Positions 48,001 through 60,559 of a DNA stretch of 64,000 bases are shown here, piece by piece. The translations under genes were made by a program, and so were the position numbers. Each line of letters starts with the position of its first letter. The stretch's first letter is position 1. Origin of the DNA: Scatophagus argus (lineage: Eukaryota; Chordata; Actinopteri; Scatophagidae); NCBI RefSeq assembly GCF_020382885.2, contig NC_058504.1, positions 9,042,519 to 9,106,518 of the forward strand. The letters run 5' to 3'. The notes beneath the pieces were generated by a model. That model was not told where the DNA came from, searched no databases, and worked only from the letters and a program-made list of their open reading frames with translations.

Positions 48001-51000
48001 ATCTGAGTGTCAGATCCATCCAAGAAAAATTAACAAGACAGACCACATGCAATTCAAAGATAACAGGAAATAATTCAATATATAAATAGTTAAAATAGGA
48101 ATAAATCCTTACCCTGTTGTCTGTCTGCCTCTTCTCGCCTCTCTTTTGCCACTCGCAGTCGGTCGTCTATTCTAAGTGTGGCACCGTCAATGACTGCAAT
48201 AACATACATGTGTACATGTGGTTAAAAAGGAAATTGTGTAGCAAAGCATATTCAGAGAACAGTAGAGTGTCACATAAAAGTTTTGCATCAGGCAGGCAGA
48301 TGTGTGCATTTGATAGTCATGAATGAGCTTTGCCAACTGTTAGAGTAATAAGATGAAGACTAAGATTTACTTGCATTAAACCGCTAAGAGGATGGTGGAA
48401 GTGGATTGTGTTTCATTTAATGGTTCAGATTATGAAAGACAATTGTGCAGTGACAGGATAGTGTCTGTGAGAACAAATCTGTTTCTCTGTCAAGGTGTGG
48501 TGTCACTTACCTGGCCTACACCCCTGAGGTTTAGCTGGTGCGTTGGTTGTAGGTCCTGGACTGTTCCCGGACAGGCTGCGCCGCTCCTCGGCCTGTGCCT
48601 GTGCAGCTGCAGCTGTATGTAGGAAAACACACACCTTACACACAGAGAACTGGAGTGGCTTCATACTGTACTGTACATCAAATAATATCAAGGAAATAAA
48701 AGTGCATTGGATACTCCAAACCAATCAAGTTTAAAATCAGCCATTTCCCTCTGCGTTTTGTTTGCTCTCCATAGGAATGCTAGTTCTAGAAAGATTCAAC
48801 GGATCTGAAGCTACAGAAACAATCCAGCCATTCAGTCGTCTGACATAACACTCTGCTCATGGTCAGCCGTGAAGCCAGCCAAACACTGCCTTCTGTGACA
48901 GCCCCAGAGGCAAGGGCTGCTGTGAGAAACACGTCTGGAACCAAACCCTTGTGAGCTTTCTGGTATACAGCTCACATGCCCTATGGTCCACAACATTTTA
49001 AGCCCAAACAACTTCCTATAACATAAAATTAAATAAAATCAACAGGCTATCAAACAAATTTCCCCATACACAATCAGCTTTTATGTTGGTTTAACCATCT
49101 TGAGAAAACAGATTATCAGCATGGGTCATCCTAAGCCTGCAGCAAACTGTTTCACAATCTCTGTTTTCCCTTGGAGATATGATTTCCTGCACCACAGAGA
49201 GAAAATGTCAGTGTCCATGAAGACCATTCTGTTTCAATACCCTTAGTCCATGGGTGTTGAAACAGAATGGTCTTCATGTTATGTGATTCCAGATAAAGGC
49301 AGAGGTTAAAAATGTGCTTTAAAGGTAGCAAATAGTTCAACCCTTTCACTTGGAGCACCACAGGGTTGACTGCACTTTCTTCAACCAAAAGTATTCAAAG
49401 GAAAATCACAGTTAGGAGATACAGGGGCAGGAAGGAAGGAAACGGCGAGGATGTGATCAACCTTTATGAGCCCTAGTATCAGCCTTTTCTTTTCTGTCGC
49501 TGTGTATTCACTGCCACAGAACTGCTGACGACGAGGTGAAACGATGGTCAGTCATGTGATATTCACAATATTGATGAACACTTCTAATTCTGTTCTGAAA
49601 GGGTCTCGCTGTCTCCGTTGCTAACTAAAACTATGACCATGTCAGTATAACCATCACAACCAACGCCTGCGATTTGCACAGAATAACAACTATTAAACTT
49701 ACTAATAAAATTTCAGTTTGTGTCATTATATCTATACTTCTGTAAGGAAATCTCTTTAAAAAAACTAGAATGCTTCTGCACTAATGCTTTATGGCAGTGA
49801 AGTTAAAATGCATGGGCTGTTTAAAAACCTCAGACAAATGAGTTTTGAGAGTGAGCTGCCATGAACATTCTTTATTCATACTGTATTTTACCTAAAACAG
49901 TAAAAGCAGTCTGACAGGTAGCCCAGGACTATCACCAAATATTAGGTCATCAATGACATACCTTAAAAAATATATTAAATATAGCATGTCACCATGAAAA
50001 ACTCACTGATCTGTTAAGATTTTAAGATATTTAAGATATGTTAAGATATTCTTATTAGAGTCTCCTCACACCCCCGCCATAACTGTTCTCCCTGTTAACC
50101 TTTGGAAGGAGGTTTCGCAGCATTCAGTGTAGAACCACCAGGTTCTATAACAGCTTTTTCGTCCAGGTCATCAGACTGCTCTACTCTAAATGAGTACTAA
50201 ATTTCTTTTTGCACTACTGAACTCAATAGGTCACTTTTACTACTGCACTTTTCAGTATATATTTTTTTTAATTATACTTTATTTACTGTAATTCTGTGAT
50301 GAGCCACATTGCAACGAAATTTTGTTCTATGTACACTGTGCATAATGAATGACAATAAAGTCTAAGTCTGAGATTTAGTGCCACTGAAAAATCAAACTTA
50401 TGTTGACCGTCTGTACGATAGTACTGCTTCTCCTTCTCCTCTGTCATCTTTCAGAGGTGAGACAAGATAACAAATGCTCCATTAGCTTAGTATAACATGC
50501 CTGTGATATGGTGTGCTGAGTCATGATCACATGCGCTCTCCAAACAGGGAATAACTGAGCTGACAATACCGTGGCTCTGGCTTGGGAGCTAAAAGATGAC
50601 CATCTCTGCCTACAGTGCACCTAATGAGAGTTGTGTTGTTACACAGGTATGCTGTGTACAATATGATGCTAATGCAAGCTAAAGATTTTCTGCTACTTCA
50701 CATCAAATTACTTTCTACCAGTGAATCACTGGAAATATTGTCTCCTTAAAGCAGCTGCATGAGTCAAGATAAAATATGGATATTGTCAAAAAAAAGCTGC
50801 AACTGTGAACTGGAGTGGCTACATCAAGGCGCTTACTGGACTGCATCAAAGTAAGCTGCAGCTTTTCCTGTGTTGTCTTAATGTACTGGTATGTAAAACA
50901 TTGCTCACCACAGGCACTAATCGTGGTTGCTCGGTACAATACTGCATGCATCTCCCATCTGTATGGAAATTGTACACCCTGCTACCTTACTCTGTGGAAA

Positions 51001-54000
51001 GCTGGCTGGAAAAGGGTCCCTTTCAAGTAATAACATTTGTTCACTCAGCTCTATTTAGAGTATATATCACACTGTATGTTTAGCAGATATATGTCAGCAT
51101 GTAGGAGGGTTCCAAGTTCATATCCCAGTCTCTTGGTTCTGTGAGGAGTTTGCATGTTCTCCCTGAGCCTGCTTAAGTTTTCTCCAGCTACACAGCTTCC
51201 TCCCAAAATCCCCAAAACATACACATTAGGTTAATTGGCTACTCTACATTGCCCCTAGGTGTGTGAGTGTGTGATTGTCTGTCGGCCCTGCGATTGACTA
51301 GTGACCAGTCTAGGGTAGTGGACCAGTTCGTAGTCAGACTTCAGCCCCCCTGCCACCCTGACAGATAAGCGGGACAGAAAATGGATGGATGGGTGTTAGC
51401 ATATGGATTTTGGGATATCAATGAAACTATTAACTGTCTGTCAAGACAGACATTCCCATTTACTCAAGTGAGTAGGCAGAAAAAACAGACCAGGCATTGT
51501 GAGCTAAAGGAGCTTTCAGAACACAAAGCTACCTAATTCTAGGACATGAATGAATCTGAGCCAAATATAAACACGGTTATCTATCCAGAAATATGTAGAC
51601 AGACAGACAGACAGACAGAACTGCAATGTGCAGGCTTTGAAAGTAGCTCCAAATCACACTCTGTTACCCAACCTTCCCTGTTCATATAAAGAAAAAATAA
51701 TAATAAAATGCCAAGCACCTCATGTAACAAGGTAACCGTTGCTAAGTAATGCATACAGCAGCTCAGAACGGTTGAAGAGCTTCTCAACCATGCTTAGTGT
51801 CAACGAAGACACTGACTGTGAAATGAGATGATTCATAGCTAAGTAAACAGAACAGAGAGGTAAAGCTTTGAAGGATTACTCATCAGACTGTTGATTTACA
51901 AGCAACAATTACTTCACATTTGGGCTTTAAAACATAGAATCTATTTATGAACAGCAACACCTTGTGTATAAAAAGATGCTGATCTCGCCCCTGATAATCA
52001 GCAGATTCAGGAAATATATTATAGGGTTACTCAAACAGTAATTGCACAAAATACTGTCAACATTTTAGATGGGACCCCACATATTATGTTTCTGACTTTC
52101 TTCCATGATATGACAGGCTTTAGACTTCAAGCTCATGGCATTTCCAGGTCTTCAGAGAGAAATAAAAACAGACGAGAAGGCAAAAAGGTCGAGTAGCAAC
52201 AACAGCCGTAATGTTAAAGTTAAAGAAAAATGCAAACTCTTTCTTGTGACATGAGTACAATAACAACATCTGCTGTAATATCCATTTAAGTATGCCCTTT
52301 TCATTTTTAGGGTGCCATAACCACAATGGATGCACCTATTCAATTAACTTCAAGAAGCTAAGTAAGTGCAACATTAAACTGAGATGCAGAGAGAAACTCT
52401 GTATTCCCTAACAAACCTCAAGAGAGCCTGGTGTGCTCATAGAAATGAAAAGGGCCAATCAGAGGAGCTGTCTCTCATCACTCAGTCATCACTCCACATC
52501 ACTATGGAGATCTGCATACATTAACATACATCAATGAACATCAGCATCAAGAAAGGTTAAATTCTTCAAATGGTAAGAGGAAGAAAAACACAAAAATTAG
52601 TCAGGCCAGTAATAATACACCGGACTGATACATGGTTTTATCTGAGCCACATGATCAGGAAAGTACAGCAAGTAGTGTTAATCATCATGTGGTCAGTTTA
52701 ATGAGATGTATTTCAGTCTGTGATGAATTTTACTGTTGATTCTGCAACATAATATTAATCAATTATTGCAATGATACTGATGCCAAAGCAATATCCAGCA
52801 GCTGCCAATAGCAGGTCAAAAACAATAAAAACCCATTCTGAGTGCAGCACATATTGGCTGGTTGTGGACCAACCCTCAGGGTGCAGAGTTATTATGGTGG
52901 CAGTAAAGACCACAAGGGGGGCTGGAGGTGATCACATGGCTCTGCAGGCCAGACAAAAACACTAAACAGGAAACAGGCCAGCCTGCATTACATCATCATA
53001 ACACTTCTAGTTGAATGTTAGCACTGATCAAACGCTCATTCTCTCAATAATAAGCAGGAATTTTAGATATATCTTTAGATATCTTTTGACAATGTTGGTA
53101 TAGTGGGGAAGAGAGAGTGGGTTAGGACTGTTTTATTTTTCTGTCCCTCCTTCCAAATCCAGCCTTTACTGTGCCCTGCTATACGGTACAATTAAGGGGC
53201 TTGTTGCACAGGAAGTGTCTGCACTGCTTAAATGAAAGGTTGGCCAAACATTTGCTAGTGAGTACTTAAAGTAGGGATTTTCAACTCCAACTGAACACTA
53301 AGAGGTTAATTCACCTACCAAGACTTGAACTCGCAATGTGTTCTTTATATCTTGTTAATTTTGTCCCAAATCAGCGACAACATCTTGTGTAGTATTTGAC
53401 TGCAATAAAAATCTCAACATTCTTGGCCATCTGTGGCAAGAATGGCTTAAGATTTCAGGTCCTCAGATAACACTGCTGTTGCACGCTCATACACGTGCAC
53501 ACACGTGCGCTCACAATCACACCAGATCTTCTGTGGGATTACTTGAGACTTGTTCATGCAAAGGTAAGCCCTGGCTATTTGCAGTACGTGCAGGATAATG
53601 ATGACACAGTTCCCTAGGGTGACTCCTCTTCCAGGTGGACTGCATTTTGCTGTGGAGTTTAAGTCCATTACCAATGGACCAAACTGGCAACTACAGGTTT
53701 ATCATAAGGTTCAATACTTAAATAGTAACAAAAATGGTCAAAGTTGACAATGAATTACAAATATTCTGGAATTCTAAGTCACATGCCAGGAAGCAGACTG
53801 AAATTAGACTTTATGAGACTATTAAAATTGTAATTCTCTGATTTATAAACCTTACTGATACAAAACAAATTAGAACCAAGAGGGTCAAACATGTGGTTCC
53901 AACTATTTATGATGAATGCATTTTACACTCCTACCTTACACATAGCATCCATTTTGCTGTCTGTATTTCAAATAGCACATTAAATCAAACTTTGACTCTG

Positions 54001-56169
54001 TGCCCCATAGACAATGAGTGTTATGTAGTTGCTAACACAGTGAAAGAACAGATAAGAGTAATTAACTTTCAAAAACTGCACTATTTGGACCTGCCTCGAA
54101 ATGGCAATTTCCCCTTAAAACCATTCCCAATCTCTCAACATACTACAGAACTTGTGAATGCAAAAAAACTAAAAATAATTGGGATATATAAACGTACCAA
54201 CTGATGCCCAATGAGCAAAAACACTCTGATGATAGACTGAACTTAGTTATAGTCTACACAAATTAGCATGTTTTGCTATTCAAATCTTTGGTGTGTGTAC
54301 GTGTGTACACTTATACTGTAATACATCAGTTTATTTGGGACCAAAATAAAACAAGGACTTGTGCAAGCATTTGTGCTAGAATAGCAAAGCTATGCGGACA
54401 GATCCAAGGAAGTACACGCTGAAATTGAGGCTGGTCCACTTCCTCCCCTGGTTAAATCCAACCAGCTCTGAAATATTTCTCATGCTTTTAATTCTGCAGC
54501 AGCAATCACTGAGCCAGGATCAGGATAACCTTGCAGTGTGACTTGCAGTAGTGTGATCTCCCTTTATAATAGCAGGGTACATTTTCTTCTTGTGCACATT
54601 CTTGTGGAAATACGCAAAAGCTAGATTCATTCTTCATTGTTTTGTTACTGTCAATCTTCCACTGTGACTGGAGCAAGCTGACATCCTTTTATTCCTCACA
54701 AAGCCAGGATTCAAACATTTCACATTACTCTCAACCATGTGGATATTTTCATAAAACCACAGAATTGGGTGGATGTACATTCCAGATTGAAAATACTGAA
54801 TGTTTAAGAGAAACAGAAAGAATATCAGCACTAAATACGGTCCAGTTCTTGCCAGGAGTAAAACACGCATACTCCCAAACTGCAAGATAACACCCTCATA
54901 CCTTAAAGCACCAACTAAAACTGTCAGCCCAACTGCAGCTCAGGTTATAACAAACTATGCATTCATGCCCACAGAATCAGACACAGCAAACATCCATGTC
55001 TAAGTGTGTAAGTCTTAAGACATGGATGAAAAGCACTGTCAGAGATTTTGCCGCTGCAGTCAGTCTACATAGCATCATTTACAAAAATGCAATGTGGGTT
55101 TTGCTTAAAAGAACTGTTTGTAACACAGGTCCAAGCAAAACTCTGTTATCACTCCATCACAACATCTCTAGAAAAACAACTATGCAGCTTTATTCTCTTA
55201 TCAGAACTCAGTGTCTGACACTCCAGCTTTATCTGAAATTCAGGTCAGACATTGTTATAGTTACATCCCTCCCTGTGGACAGTGGAAGGGGTTATGCCAT
55301 ATGTCAGCATAGCTATAACAACAATAGCTATAACAGGGACAGCAACACTTTTGTTAAGGTAGTTTTGAACAGGAAGCTACAAAACTGCTGATGAACTGTG
55401 AACCGGCTGTTATGTGGCAATTATAATCAAGTTGGTTTCTACGATAGGTATCAACTTAGCCTGTTCTCAACAGGCATGAAAAGAGAAGCAAAACGCTTCC
55501 TAAACTTTTCTTGAATATTGCTCTTGATAATGATCCCCGAGTGATGGGCAACGTTGTCTACGCTACTGACGAATGTCAGTTACAAAGCAGTTAGCTTCGT
55601 TTACCAAGCACTTAGCGGTCATCTAACTGGCCTAATGCGTCCCCCCAATACCACTTTGCTGGACAACGTGATTAAGATGTGGCAAAGCAAAGCTAATGAA
55701 AAGCTAGGTGAGCTGGACGTCAGAAAATTAAAGCCGTGACATGTCAACCAGCGCTCAGGCTACAAAACCTTATTTACAACTTAAGCTAACGTTAACGGCA
55801 AGTAAGTTGTTTTACTTTCAGTAAGTCAAACCCGCTCTAGAGTGGCGTTTTTTCCAGAAATGCACAAATATAGCTATCGATAAGTATAGATAACTTTAAT
55901 ACAATTTATAACGTTTAATGTGGGAAGAAACAGCAGGTTTTTCCGCATCCATTGTCAGCGGATGACCGGACAGCAAGCTAACGTTACTAGCCAGAAAAGC
56001 TGGCTGCGTTGCGACACGTTCAAAAATCCCGGTTAGCGGCGGCAGCTGCCAGCAAACATCACAAAGTGATTACTACATTGTAGACGGGGTCAAAAACAAC
56101 TGTGCCTGCCAGGATTTTCTTACCCATTTGGGCTCGCAAGCCTTTGAGAGTCGTAGCACCCTCCGCCAT
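33030..56169 (-). CDS. map7d3: MAP7 domain-containing protein 3 (microtubule-associated)
   Basis: Microtubule-binding protein that recruits kinesin-1. Exons 5' to 3': 56169-56124, 48612-48511, 48193-48113, 47842-47679, 47373-47262, 46932-46849, 46192-46085, 45303-45202, 44726-44628, 42761-42636, 40786-40671, 38181-38051, 37914-37694, 35890-35761, 35152-34867, 34485-34432, 34353-34284, 34044-33876, 33381-33089, 33037-33030. Phases join throughout: 2502 nt, 833 residues. The start reads MAEGATTLKGLRAQM. Residues about 50-168 are the N-terminal charged coiled coil (IDDRLRVAKERREEADRQ; EHYEAVMRRTLERSQ; QKRWSWGG). A Ser/Pro-rich linker follows (SRLLTPTQASLARSKSAAAL). Residues about 498-654 form the MAP7 kinesin-binding helix, ending RIEEIMKRTRRGDQ. 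The last tiny exon is the least sure. MAP7D3, not MAP7D1/2, is chosen from neighbours FHL1 and ADGRG4. Confidence 0.92.
35218..35445 (-). repeat. SINE-like teleost repeat in map7d3 intron
   Basis: Contains TTTTATTCAGATAGAGCAGC, 'acaggaaggggaggcagagagag', GGATGACACGCGGCAAATGA and GGGGCGCCCGCT, the layout of an abundant tRNA-like percomorph repeat whose canonical copies end in a GGCGCC(T/C)GCTCTACC box. Edges are approximate. Confidence 0.55.
35991..36254. mobile_element. MITE with 'CCGGACTATAAGCCGC' inverted ends
   Basis: 264-bp element in the map7d3 intron. The left end is ATTACCGTAATTTCCGGACT; the reverse complement of the right end is ATTACTGTAATTTCCAGACT, followed on both sides by ATAAGCCGC motifs. 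The very tips (TTACnGTAA) are themselves palindromic. An inner stretch reads as acidic Asp/Glu/Ser codons, perhaps a relic of a parent transposase. I do not assign a superfamily. Confidence 0.75.
36840..37080 (-). repeat. Non-LTR/SINE-type teleost repeat fragment, reverse orientation
   Basis: Contains GGAGAACACACAAACTCCCC and GAACCTAACCCAGGACCTTC, the reverse strand of the widespread fish repeat that in sense orientation reads 'gtttgcatgttctccctg'. A sense copy lies at 51085-51395. Confidence 0.6.
41391..41426 (-). repeat. Exact 36-bp copy of map7d3 exon 17 sequence inside intron 10
   Basis: Identical over 36 bases to 34309-34344, the middle of the exon at 34284-34353 (codons GDDDKCSQENEE on the minus strand). 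The copy lies between exons 42761-42636 and 40786-40671. Flanks do not match, so this is an isolated segment duplication or an assembly artefact. Confidence 0.8.
45985..46075 (+). repeat. G-rich tract next to map7d3 exon 7
   Basis: Many GGG/GGGG runs (GGAGGGAAGGAGGGAGAGAG, then GGGTGGGGTCGGGTGGGGTG) on the plus strand, ending about 10 bases from the exon donor at 46085. It is C-rich in the map7d3 transcript. Another G-rich patch is at 46730-46775. Confidence 0.8.
47939..48000 (-). repeat. Short retroposon 3'-end fragment
   Basis: The reverse strand reads 'tacaatgacaataaaggct', the typical 3' tail of fish non-LTR elements; related to the longer fragment at 50070-50372. Confidence 0.4.
49216..49278. 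repeat. 27-bp near-perfect inverted repeat (hairpin) in map7d3 intron 1
   Basis: Left arm 49216-49242 and right arm 49252-49278 pair in 26 of 27 positions around a 9-base spacer (TTAGTCCAT). The arms begin and end in CATGAAGACC / GGTCTTCATG. No flanking transposon ends or target duplication were seen. It could fold in either transcript. Confidence 0.9.
50070..50372 (+). repeat. Truncated non-LTR retrotransposon 3' end
   Basis: The phrases AGAACCACCAGGTTCTATAA and CAGGTCATCAGACTGCTCTA correspond to the C-terminal coding part of fish LINEs. They are followed by GCAACGAAATTTTGTTCTAT and the tail ATGACAATAAAG. Only the 3' end is present. Confidence 0.55.
51085..51395 (+). repeat. Non-LTR/SINE-type teleost repeat with GGATGGATGG tail
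   Basis: Contains AGTTTGCATGTTCTCCCTGA, TTAGGTTAATTGGCTACTCT and a tail of AAAATGGATGGATGG, the well-known fish repeat. It lies in map7d3 intron 1, sense to the plus strand. Confidence 0.7.
51597..51619. repeat. (AGAC)n microsatellite
   Basis: Five to six tandem AGAC units in map7d3 intron 1. Confidence 0.85.
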
Positions 56170-56300
56170 TTCTATGAAGTTATCCTTGTCTGTTTTTTTC
56201 TAAGGCAGGGGCGCGTAACACATCGCAGCCGGGTAGGAGCACGGACAGCAAGGGGACGTGGACACCAAAGAAAAGATGAATGCTGAAGATGCCTCACTCT
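56100..56300 (-). promoter_or_regulatory. map7d3: map7d3 start region / likely promoter
   Basis: The initiator exon (ATG at 56169 on the minus strand, context GAAATGG) sits in a stretch with more CpGs than the surrounding intron and flank. A CpG-type TATA-less promoter is inferred; no start site can be fixed. Confidence 0.35.
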
Positions 56301-57586
56301 GACTCGTTTTCAAAAAACGAAAACAGAGTCGAAAAGGAGCAAAACAATCACAACTATGCTGTGTTAACGGAAATTTTATCAACTGCAGATATCATATACT
56401 TAAGACATTTGACAACTCGAAAGCAGTTCGTTAGATCAGTTTAATAATCAATAAGGAGTAATAATAATTTAATAATAATCAATCAGGAGGGCAAATGCAA
56501 CACCGCTTAATTAGCTTATGAGCTCAGTCCTTACTTCCACAACTTCGACAACTTATCCATTTCCATGAAAACTTTCCATTTTGCACGTTCTGTCTGTTTA
56601 GGTGAGACTTTTAATTACAAACGGAAAGCTGTGCAAACCACGAGGCATTATTTCGAGTAGTAGTGGCTCATCTTTATGTTAGACGATCTCAGTACCATAA
56701 AGTAAAATTCTAGGCAAATTGACTATTACACATAAGAGCGCCACCCAAGGTTTGTGGTAATTGTTGCATGCTAATAAGACGAAAGCAGTGCGCACAGCTC
56801 TAGATCTTAAGCACTGCATTGGTTGCCTGGTCAGCCAAGAATAAAAGAATACAGATCCTACATGTTCACACACCTCTGTATGTTTTCACTAAAGATACTC
56901 AAAGATATCAAGTTTCTGCACCAATGAATAAAACATTCATAATACCACCATGAAACAAGAAGGTTCAGTTAAAGAGAGACAGGGAGAGAAAGAGAGACTT
57001 TCATGATATGAAACATTTTTCATCAGGCTTCTGAGATCTAAAGTCTTCAGAGTAAAGGAAAGAAAGAGCCTATATGTCTCAAACAACACAGTGAACTTTA
57101 CTAAAAAATGTGTTGCTCATTAGCTTTTGAGATGGCTCTGAAGAAAGTGTTGGAAAAAAAATTGAAATCTTACCAGATTGTAATTGCTGAAGAATCTGCA
57201 GAGCTAGAGACCAAAGAAAATTGTCAGTAGGCTAACTTGTCCCAATGAGAGAATAAAATATTTTCTCAGGGCTCTCAGGGTTGTTTCTTTTGACATGAAC
57301 ACTGCATCCTCTGTCCTGGTCTGTCTCACATGCTTTAGCCCGAGGGTCTCTCATCCACTTATTGCGGTAAACAGGAAGTAACACCTCATGTAGGGTTGAA
57401 CTGAAACGGTCTAGATGTTGTGTTTTAACACTAGAAGCACAAATTTTGACTTCTACACTTCATCCAGCTTCAAGTCAGTCATGCTGTATCTGTTGTAACA
57501 AGGAATTTATTCAGATAGAACTTGATAAAGAAAATATTTATACAAACAGAGCGCAACACTGAACAACCAATTGAAAAAAATATTCT

Positions 57587-60418
57587 TTACTCACACATTA
57601 TAACTCTCATTCCCTTAAAAGTAATTGCTTTCAGCAAAAAGAAAGCCTGTGTGCTGACGGTAAGTGTTGGGTGACCCATCTGTATTAGTGTCAGAATGCA
57701 AAATGTGTCATAAATAACAGCTGGGGTTTTCACCACAGTTCTGTGTATCTGAGCTACAACTTTGGGATTAGGCAAAAGCACAGCAGCCTGGGCCAGCCGG
57801 GGCAGCAGTGTGTAGGTGGAGGTGCGCAGGTACTGAAAGAGGTCCTGGAAGCCTTGGAGATGAGCGATGACCTTTTCAAATTGCTCCTGTTGCCAGCAGA
57901 GTCAAGCAGCAGGGACAAGTCCTGGACTGAGACAGATTCAAGCATCTCGATATTCTGCCCTGGACCGAGTCAGAACCGAATCAGTACAACTACCAGCATG
58001 AACTTAAGAAACGATTCAACTGAACTGACTGATGAACCTGCTCGGAGGCCACTTATTCTCTTTGCTTAAAGGAAAACATACGTACCTTGAGCCACTTCCC
58101 ACACTGTCCAACGTTTAGTGATGGAAACAGATGCTGATGCTAACATCATTCTGACAGAAGCAAAATAAACTGATGTGCAATGAATATTACATTATTATTA
58201 TCTTGAGTTTCCTTTGGAATCAATAAAGTATCTATCTATCTATTAGCACTAAATTAGCACTAAAATTCATGGAATTAAGCAAATGATCATTTTTAAGAAC
58301 TTTTTGGTCAAACCCTCTGAGATGCATATTCCTGATTTTATCTCTTTGATCGAATTTTAAACTGAATACCTTTGGGCATTCAAACACGTACTGTAACTGT
58401 GCTGTGTGAAGCAAAGTTTCTGACAATTTTTAGATTCAGAGAAGAATCAGTGAATCTCTCTCTTCTTTTATTTTTTTCTTTACAGAGGAAATAGCCTTCA
58501 TGAAAACTATTGTCAGTGAGGTGTGTGGATCTAAATGAACTTGTTTATGTGATTTGCACAACTGACAAGTTGACCACATAAACTTAACCTGATGGTATTA
58601 GAATCACTCAATCATACTGAAAGCAGCAATGCATTTTTGAACTGTCCTTGCCTTTACAACGAATATGATACATCACATCCTCTTTACCGCGTCCATGGAA
58701 GAGCAGCTGCTTTGCTGTTCCGCGTGTGTGATGTCCTCCTCTCTCTGATCAGAGGACTAAATGTTGGCGATGACATTAATCACAACAGATTTAGGTTGTA
58801 CTTCATTCTCTTGGTCTCTGGGCAGACATGAAATTGGTGTACATAATTGCACAGGGACTGATAGAGATAAACTGAATGAGTAATGAAGCAGTAAATAGTA
58901 TTTGGAAATCACCTCAAGGTACCTTGAGTTGAGCCAAGTGTCTGTGAAGTGGCGTTTGATTGTTTGGCTGCTCCCTCAGTGGGGCTGGACAAAGGCGTGT
59001 ACTGAAGGTCATATGCAGACAATTGTCCTTCAGGATCTGGACGGGACTCAGGATCCTGCTCTGAACATTGCAACAAGAGCAAATGATGTATTATGTCAGA
59101 CATTAAGTGTCTTACTCACTCTTCTCTCTGCCGTCAGGAGAAAGGCCCAAAACAGTGGAGCCATGAGGAATATCAAGGAAGCTTTTGCTGAACCAATCAT
59201 GACCATTGAAAATGTTTTCTCTTTTACTGCTTGATTAAAAAGAAAGTCGGTCAAGTCAAACTGAATACGAGGGTTGAAATTAAAAAGAAAAATCCACTCA
59301 CTACTTTGGGTTCTTGGGCACCGTGACTGCACTCTGTCAGAGGACAGCAGTTATAACCCTTCCTTGACAACATCTGTGGAAAATCACCAGTCAATAAAAC
59401 TATTTATACAAGCTTATTAATGTTGTTCTACCTATGGTTTATCTCTGGATCTTACCTCCTTTAGAGCTGTGAGCTGTCAAAAGCAAACGCTCTTTATGTA
59501 CTGTATCATGGCTGTAAAAACGCACACAAGCTCCACCTCACCTGTCATGCTCTTGAGTTCATAATACCTGCACACACAACCACATCCAACCACTTAACAC
59601 ACACACAAGATTAAAAAAAAAATGCTGTCATCTCTCATGTGGTCTGACCCTTGTGGCTGTGGGTGTAACTCACTCTGACAGGCACTGACCACGCTGGGCA
59701 TCACCGGTGGGTGAGCACAATGTCTTTTCCAATCGGTTCAACAGACTGCACTGGTTGCATTGCATGCAGGGAGCTACACCTGCGTCAACGCTGAACTTCC
59801 CTACTTCACACAGGATACAGACACCTTCACCAAGATGCACCAAGCCGATTTGGAGTAGAGAGGGATACTGGTAAAGGAAATTAAGGCCATCAGGGCAGAA
59901 GAAACTCTGTCTGATCACAACTTTCCTCAGATTTCACCAGCACACATAAAGCCTGAGGAAATACGCATTCAAAACATGTTCTCAGCAAAAAGTATTTTGA
60001 GTGTGAAAGTAAAAATATACATGCAGAAAAAGTTATTCTTTCATAGTTTTTTAATTATATCTTTATCTATATCTACATATCTCTCCTTATGTGGATAGAT
60101 AAATATGTTGCACTTTTTAAAGAAACATAGACTTAAATGACTCCATGAACTACTAAATTTGCTCAATAAGATGATTTTGTGTGCTGACCAATACATCATG
60201 TAACCTGCAGCATAAACTGGGATTATAAGATGAGGTATTTGCACTTTACTTGTGGTGCCAACCCTGTAAATAATTACTATATAAAAACAATACAGGATGA
60301 AACAGTCAAAGATTTGGGAATATGTGTCAGGAAACTGCTTGAAGGTCACACCTACCTTGAGCAGAGCAGCACAGAGACAAAACTCCACTGGTGAAGTGTC
60401 TTTGGTCTCTATTTCCAT
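57587..60418 (-). CDS. TNF-receptor-superfamily-like gene (EDA2R/TROY/EDAR group), possibly degenerate
   Basis: Minus-strand exon pieces with good splice sites. 60418-60356 opens MEIETKDTSPVEFCL. 59867-59674 encodes a cysteine-rich domain, GEGVCILCEVGKFS then CMQCNQCSLLNRLEKTLC and GQCLS. 59567-59542 continues YYELKSMTG, like the CLPRFYRK region of EDA2R. A membrane segment (MIGSAKASLIFLMAPLFWAF) lies at about 59225-59122. A Ser/Thr/Pro-rich cytoplasmic exon follows at about 59053-58921, a 48-nt exon at about 58132-58085, and a last exon with FQDLFQYLRTSTYTLLPRLA, which recalls the second half of an EDAR-type death domain. Odd points: one conserved CRD Cys reads Arg (GDAQRGQC), the first CRD is weak, there is no signal peptide, and the cytoplasmic exon frames do not join cleanly to the death-domain-like frame. 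An extra upstream exon (about 60556-60516, ACKVCKF) is possible. AATAAA lies at 57511-57506 on the minus strand. Confidence 0.55.
58184..58245 (+). repeat. Retroposon tail with (TATC)n
   Basis: The sequence TTGGAATCAATAAAGTATCT followed by CTATCTATC is the usual 3' tail of fish LINE/SINE copies. The body is not recognisable. Confidence 0.45.
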
Positions 60419-60559
60419 ACGGAGTAGAGCTACATTGAAACTGCAACTCTAAAAATGTGTGTATTCTCTTGTGAACACAATTTCACATTTACAGTTAAAA
60501 TTCGATAGAACTACCTTTGTCAAACTTACATACTTTACACGCAGAGGCTGTAAAATTGA

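Larger units (their letters stand above)
48613..56123 (-). other. map7d3: map7d3 intron 1
   Basis: Large 7.5-kb first intron running from the initiator exon to the exon at 48612. Apart from the hairpin and retroposon fragments listed separately, I see no further exon, RNA gene or intact element. Open frames here (for example on the plus strand at 54957-55391) lack splice and family support. Confidence 0.7.

Noticed and set aside
54957..55391. 144-codon plus-strand open frame
   Set aside because: Low-complexity composition, no family resemblance, inside map7d3 intron 1.
33030..56169. Assignment of the MAP7-family gene as MAP7D2 or MAP7D1
   Set aside because: Protein similarity alone is not decisive, but the neighbours FHL1 and ADGRG4 match the MAP7D3 locus.
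57743..58069. Plus-strand open frame with EVLEALEMSDDLFKLLLL
   Set aside because: Antisense to the last exon of the TNF-receptor-like gene; no splice context on the plus strand.
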